The notes under the pieces are model-generated. The model saw only the letters and a list, made by a program, of their open reading frames with translations. It had not been told where the DNA came from and did not search any database. The position numbers were made by a program, and so were the translations under genes. 64,000 nucleotides of DNA, taken from contig CAWEXD010000008.1 in the NCBI GenBank assembly GCA_963812945.1, positions 3,968,001 to 4,032,000 of the forward strand, read 5' to 3'. Below, one piece after another: positions 60,633 to 64,000 of the stretch (position 1 is the first letter of the stretch; the number at the start of each line of letters is the position of its first letter). The DNA is from DASRDR01 sp963812945 [NCBI: uncultured Candidatus Rokubacteria bacterium] (GTDB lineage: Bacteria; Methylomirabilota; Methylomirabilia; Rokubacteriales).

Positions 60633-62053
60633 AGGGCCCGGAGCCACTCGGGAGCTCCTTCCGGGATCCGTCCGGCTTCGTCTTCCGCCACGACGGCGCG
60701 ATCTACCGACAGGTCAACCAGCGCTACCGCCCGGCGTACGATCACCTCCTCGCCTCGGGACTCGCCGCCGGGCTCGAGGCTCGAGGGCAGCTCCTGCCCT
60801 TCGAGGAGGCCGGCCGGTCCCTCGCCCAGGGTGACGACGCCTACAAGATCCTCCGCCCCCAGCCGCTCGCCTTCGTCTCCCATCCCTACGAGTGGTGTCC
60901 GAGCCAGCTCCGGGACGCCGCGCTGCTCACGCTCCGGGTCCAGCAGGCCGCGCTCGACCATGGCATGACGCTGAAGGACGCGTCGGCGTACAACGTCCAG
61001 TTCGTGGGGGCCCGGCCGGTCTTCATCGACCACCTCTCCTTCGACCTCTACGAGCCGGGCACGCCCTGGCAAGGCTACCGCCAGTTCTGCCAGCACTTCC
61101 TGGCCCCGCTCGCGCTGGCCTGCCTGGCGGACGTCCGGCTGACCCAGCTCCTGCGCGTCCACCTCGACGGGATCCCCCTCGACCTCGCCGCCCGGCTCCT
61201 GCCGTGGCGGAGCCACCTCCGGCTCTCGCTCCTCGCCCACGTGCACCTCCACATGCGGACCCAGGCCCGCTACCGGGGCGCCGGGGCGGCGGCGACCCCG
61301 CGGCGCGCGATCAGCCCCGCCCAGCTCCGCGCCCTCGTCCGCCACCTGGAGACGGCCATCCAGGGCCTCCGGTGGCGCCCGCCGGAAACCGAGTGGGCGG
61401 ACTACTACGCCGAGACCAACTACACGGCCGACGCGCTCCGCGACAAGGAGCGTCTCGTGGCGGCGTGTCTCGACCGCGTGGCGCCGCAGACCGTGTGGGA
61501 CCTCGGCGGGAACGTCGGGCGCATGAGCCGCCTGGCCTCGGGTCGCGGCGTGCCGACCGTGTCCTTCGACGTCGATCCGGTCGCGGTGGAGCGGAACTAC
61601 GTGCAGGCCCGCGCCGAGGGCGATCGCACGCTCCTGCCGCTCTGGCTCGACCTGACCAACCCGAGCCCGGCGCTGGGCTGGGCCAACCGGGAGCGGGACT
61701 CTCTGGCCGCGCGAGGCCCGGCGGACCTGGTGATGGCCCTCGCCCTGGTCCACCATCTCGCCATCTCGAACAACCTGCCGTTCGATCGCCTCGCCGAGGA
61801 CCTGGCGAGCCTGGGCCGCTGGCTCCTCGTGGAGTTCGTGCCCAAGGAGGACTCGCAGGTGCAGCGGCTCCTCGCCACGCGGGCGGACATCTTCGATCGC
61901 TATGCCCCGGAGCCCTTCGAGGCCGAGTTCGCCCGCCACTTCGAGATCGTCGAGCGCGCCCCGATCGCGGGCTCGCGGCGCACCCTCTACCTGATGCAGA
62001 GCCGCCGCCGCCCGGCCGGCGCGACAGGGCCGGCCGGGCGCGACCAGCCGTGA
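60629..62053 (+). CDS. SAM-dependent methyltransferase, NoeA-like
   Basis: The 474-residue protein overlaps the previous gene and the next by four bases each. The first 300 residues have the pattern DPSGFVFRHDGAIYRQVN, HPYEWCPSQLRDAALLTL and GMTLKDASAYNVQF, found in large NoeA/NodU-type methyltransferases that act on surface sugars. The C-terminal third is a class I domain: VWDLGGNVGRMSRLA, SFDVDPVAVERNY and LALVHHLAISNNLPFD. It may methylate a saccharide; the neighbours agree with cell-surface work. Confidence 0.75.
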   Translation: MKGPEPLGSSFRDPSGFVFRHDGAIYRQVNQRYRPAYDHLLASGLAAGLEARGQLLPFEEAGRSLAQGDDAYKILRPQPLAFVSHPYEWCPSQLRDAALLTLRVQQAALDHGMTLKDASAYNVQFVGARPVFIDHLSFDLYEPGTPWQGYRQFCQHFLAPLALACLADVRLTQLLRVHLDGIPLDLAARLLPWRSHLRLSLLAHVHLHMRTQARYRGAGAAATPRRAISPAQLRALVRHLETAIQGLRWRPPETEWADYYAETNYTADALRDKERLVAACLDRVAPQTVWDLGGNVGRMSRLASGRGVPTVSFDVDPVAVERNYVQARAEGDRTLLPLWLDLTNPSPALGWANRERDSLAARGPADLVMALALVHHLAISNNLPFDRLAEDLASLGRWLLVEFVPKEDSQVQRLLATRADIFDRYAPEPFEAEFARHFEIVERAPIAGSRRTLYLMQSRRRPAGATGPAGRDQP

Positions 62054-64000
62054 CCTCGCAGGCCGCGGGCCGAAGGGCCGGAACCGTCGCGTTCGCGGCC
62101 GCCGTCCTCTCGGGGCTCCTGGGCCTGCTCGTCCTCGCGGTCGGCAGCCCGGATGGACAGGCCCACCGGGACCTCGGGCTGCCCCCCACCGGGCTGACGC
62201 TCGAGCCCGGGGCCACCACCGAGCTTCCCCTCGACCTGCCGGGCGCCTCGGCCGAGTACCGGCTGATGGTCCGGTGCCAGAAGCGGGCGTCCTGCGTCGA
62301 CCTGCGGGTGGCCGGCGGCGCGGCACCGGGCCGGCGGGCGCCGGAGGGCTTCGACGGCGGTCGGCCGTACTTCCGCCTCCACCGGTCCGAGGACGGCGCG
62401 GGGCTCCTGCGGCTCACGAATGCCGGCGCGGCGCCGCTCACCCTCGTCCGGGCCAGCGTCCGAAACTTCGCGGCCAACGGCGACCACCCTCCGCGGTTCG
62501 TCGTCTTCCTGGACGGCACCGCGACGCGGCCGTACGGCTGGCTCGCGCGGCTCCTCCTGCTGGGGGCGGGTCTGGGGCTCCAGGCGATGGGACTCCGGGC
62601 GTGGGGCGTCGGGCGGCAGGTCGGGCTCCTGAGCCCGCGCGCTTTCGCGATCGCGGCCCCGCCCGTGCTGGGTCTCGCGGCCGCGCTCGCCGTCCAGCGC
62701 GCGGGCCGCGTGCTCGCCCTGCCCTGGGACAGCTTCCTCATCCTGGCGGGACTCGGGCTGGGCGTCCGCCTGGCCCTCGACTACCTGCCGCGGCTCGGAC
62801 GCTGGACGGTCCGGGCGTGGCAGGTCGGGATGCTCTCTCGCGCCGGGCGCGGGCTCCTCGGTCTGCTCCCCGCCCTCTTCCCGGCCCTCGTGATCTTCGT
62901 GTACCTCCCGCTGGGCATCTACCTCCCCAACCAGGCCGATCTCAACTATCACGCCTGGGTCCTCGTGCCGTTCCTGGCCGCCACCGCAGCCTGGGCAGTG
63001 CTGGCCGCTGGCCTCCTGGCCTGGCGGCCCGCGCACCGAGACCGGTGGGAGAAGGGGTGCTTCTTCCTGGGCCTCCTGGTGCTGCTCCTGGACCTCGTCA
63101 CGCCCGTGGACATCGGCCTCCTCGACGGCCGCGCGATGGTGGAGGTCCTCCACATCCCGGCCGCAGCGGTCTGGATTCAGGCCGCCGTGACGGCGGCCGT
63201 CGTGCTCTTCGCGCTCACCGTGAGCTGGGCCCAGGTTCGACGGCTGGCCCAGCTCGTCAGCCTCGGGCTCCTGGTGGCCCAGGTGGTCACGCTGACAGTC
63301 CGCCTCGCCCCCGAGACCCGCTGGGCCATGGGGATGCGCAGCCAGGCCGGCCTGACCGCCCCCCCGCTCGTCGCCTCCCGGAGCGGCAACATCTACCAGA
63401 TCATCCTGGACGGCTTCAGCGGCCAGGTGCTCCCGGAGGTCCTCGAGACCGAGCCCGCCCTCCGGCCGGTCCTCAGCGGGTTCACCCACTACGCGAACGC
63501 GCGCGCGAACATGCTCGACACGACGGAATCCTTCCCGAGCTTCATGACGGGCACCTTCTTCCCCCCGAAGCCGGCCGGGATGAGCGACATCGACTGGTGG
63601 CACGAGATCGTGCCGGCGTGGCGCACCCTCTGCTCGACCGAGGGGATCCTCAAGCACGCGTGGGAGCAGGGGTACGCCGTCACGCAGTACGTGCCGCGCC
63701 TGGAGTGGTGTCCCCACCACAAGACCAGCCACTTCCGGCTCGGCGCCGATCTCCAGAACTCCACCAAGCCGCTGGCGGGGCTGGGCGACTTCTGGCTTCT
63801 CAAGCTCGCGCCCGCGCCCTGGAAGGGCTCCGTCTTCGACCATCGCGACCGGGGTCCCTTCGAGCGCTTCCTCCGGGAGCCCAGCGAGATCGAGTGGGGC
63901 TACTGGTCCATCGCCCACATGAATCAGCTCATCGAGGAGGAGGCGGGACGGCCCGCCCACGGGCAGTACGTCTGGGCCCACTTCGGGACGCCACACCCCC
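62050..64000 (+). CDS. Alkaline-phosphatase/sulfatase-superfamily membrane protein, cut by the window edge
   Basis: It starts at a GTG overlapping the upstream stop and has no stop by 64000, so at least 650 residues are present. One N-terminal helix, a beta domain (residues about 45-150), then about six membrane helices (LLGLLPALFPALVIFVYLPL and others). From residue about 440 an alkaline-phosphatase-like domain begins: NIYQIILDGFSG carries the metal-binding Asp, and NMLDTTESFPSFMTGTF the nucleophile Thr region. Such proteins transfer or remove phosphoethanolamine, phosphoglycerol or sulphate on surface polymers. The C-terminal motifs lie outside. Confidence 0.75.
   Translation, partial: MTSQAAGRRAGTVAFAAAVLSGLLGLLVLAVGSPDGQAHRDLGLPPTGLTLEPGATTELPLDLPGASAEYRLMVRCQKRASCVDLRVAGGAAPGRRAPEGFDGGRPYFRLHRSEDGAGLLRLTNAGAAPLTLVRASVRNFAANGDHPPRFVVFLDGTATRPYGWLARLLLLGAGLGLQAMGLRAWGVGRQVGLLSPRAFAIAAPPVLGLAAALAVQRAGRVLALPWDSFLILAGLGLGVRLALDYLPRLGRWTVRAWQVGMLSRAGRGLLGLLPALFPALVIFVYLPLGIYLPNQADLNYHAWVLVPFLAATAAWAVLAAGLLAWRPAHRDRWEKGCFFLGLLVLLLDLVTPVDIGLLDGRAMVEVLHIPAAAVWIQAAVTAAVVLFALTVSWAQVRRLAQLVSLGLLVAQVVTLTVRLAPETRWAMGMRSQAGLTAPPLVASRSGNIYQIILDGFSGQVLPEVLETEPALRPVLSGFTHYANARANMLDTTESFPSFMTGTFFPPKPAGMSDIDWWHEIVPAWRTLCSTEGILKHAWEQGYAVTQYVPRLEWCPHHKTSHFRLGADLQNSTKPLAGLGDFWLLKLAPAPWKGSVFDHRDRGPFERFLREPSEIEWGYWSIAHMNQLIEEEAGRPAHGQYVWAHFGTPHP

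Overview
The window is 64 kb of very GC-rich bacterial chromosome with dense, often overlapping genes, many GTG/TTG starts and translationally coupled GTGA/ATGA junctions. The gene mix (peptide-type ABC binding proteins, adenylate-forming ligases, MsrA/MsrB, ComEC, UGA-recoded redox proteins, PEP-CTERM and FIMAH surface proteins) fits an uncultured soil or sediment lineage such as Candidatus Rokubacteria (Methylomirabilota). That placement is inference from gene content and base composition, not from a marker-gene tree.

Layout. 1-11.3 kb: tail of a YdcF-type protein, a peptide-type binding lipoprotein overlapping an unusual adenylate-forming ligase, a HigBA-like toxin-antitoxin pair, an IlvD-family dehydratase, two coupled tRNA-editing-domain genes, a decayed PEP-CTERM gene, a hydrolase with a Cys nucleophile, and a peroxiredoxin-like selenoprotein in which an in-frame UGA replaces the active-site Cys. 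11.5-20.2 kb: an accessory region bounded and divided by three identical 53-bp copies of the 3' part of a tRNA-Val gene; only the copy at 20173-20248 is an intact tRNA. It carries a second HigBA pair, a truncated methyltransferase, a BTAD/AAA/TPR regulator, an SDR with an atypical active site, a secreted FIMAH protein and a BON/Fis gene remnant, but no integrase. 20.3-26.1 kb: a PIN/AbrB pair, msrB-msrA, and a two-component system with a Spy/CpxP-like periplasmic protein.

26.2-34.5 kb: alcohol dehydrogenase, MFS transporter, ComEA-like and ComEC proteins, then a DUF2156-like acyltransferase next to a paralogue of the first ligase. 34.7-44.3 kb: an rpoA with no ribosomal-protein neighbours and its own promoter, divergent from a long cluster mltG-plsC-argH-lipoprotein-dapA-dapB-folB-folK-sigma-anti-sigma preceded by a near-consensus promoter (TTGACA, 17 nt, TAGAAT). 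44.5-52.6 kb: a small toxin-antitoxin pair, a peptide-transport cluster (binding protein plus two permeases), a barnase/barstar-like pair and a HerA-like ATPase.

52.7-64 kb: an ATP-grasp-like protein divergent from a 5-aminolevulinate synthase, a haloalkane-dehalogenase-like hydrolase, DinB-like and methyltransferase genes, a second selenoprotein (DsrE family, U-x-x-C), TPR and HAD proteins, a stand-alone ParB-like protein, and an operon of small membrane protein, methyltransferase and alkaline-phosphatase-like membrane protein that runs off the right edge. The strongest findings are the two selenoproteins, each with a candidate SECIS hairpin just after the UGA, and the triplicated tRNA-Val attachment-like repeat.
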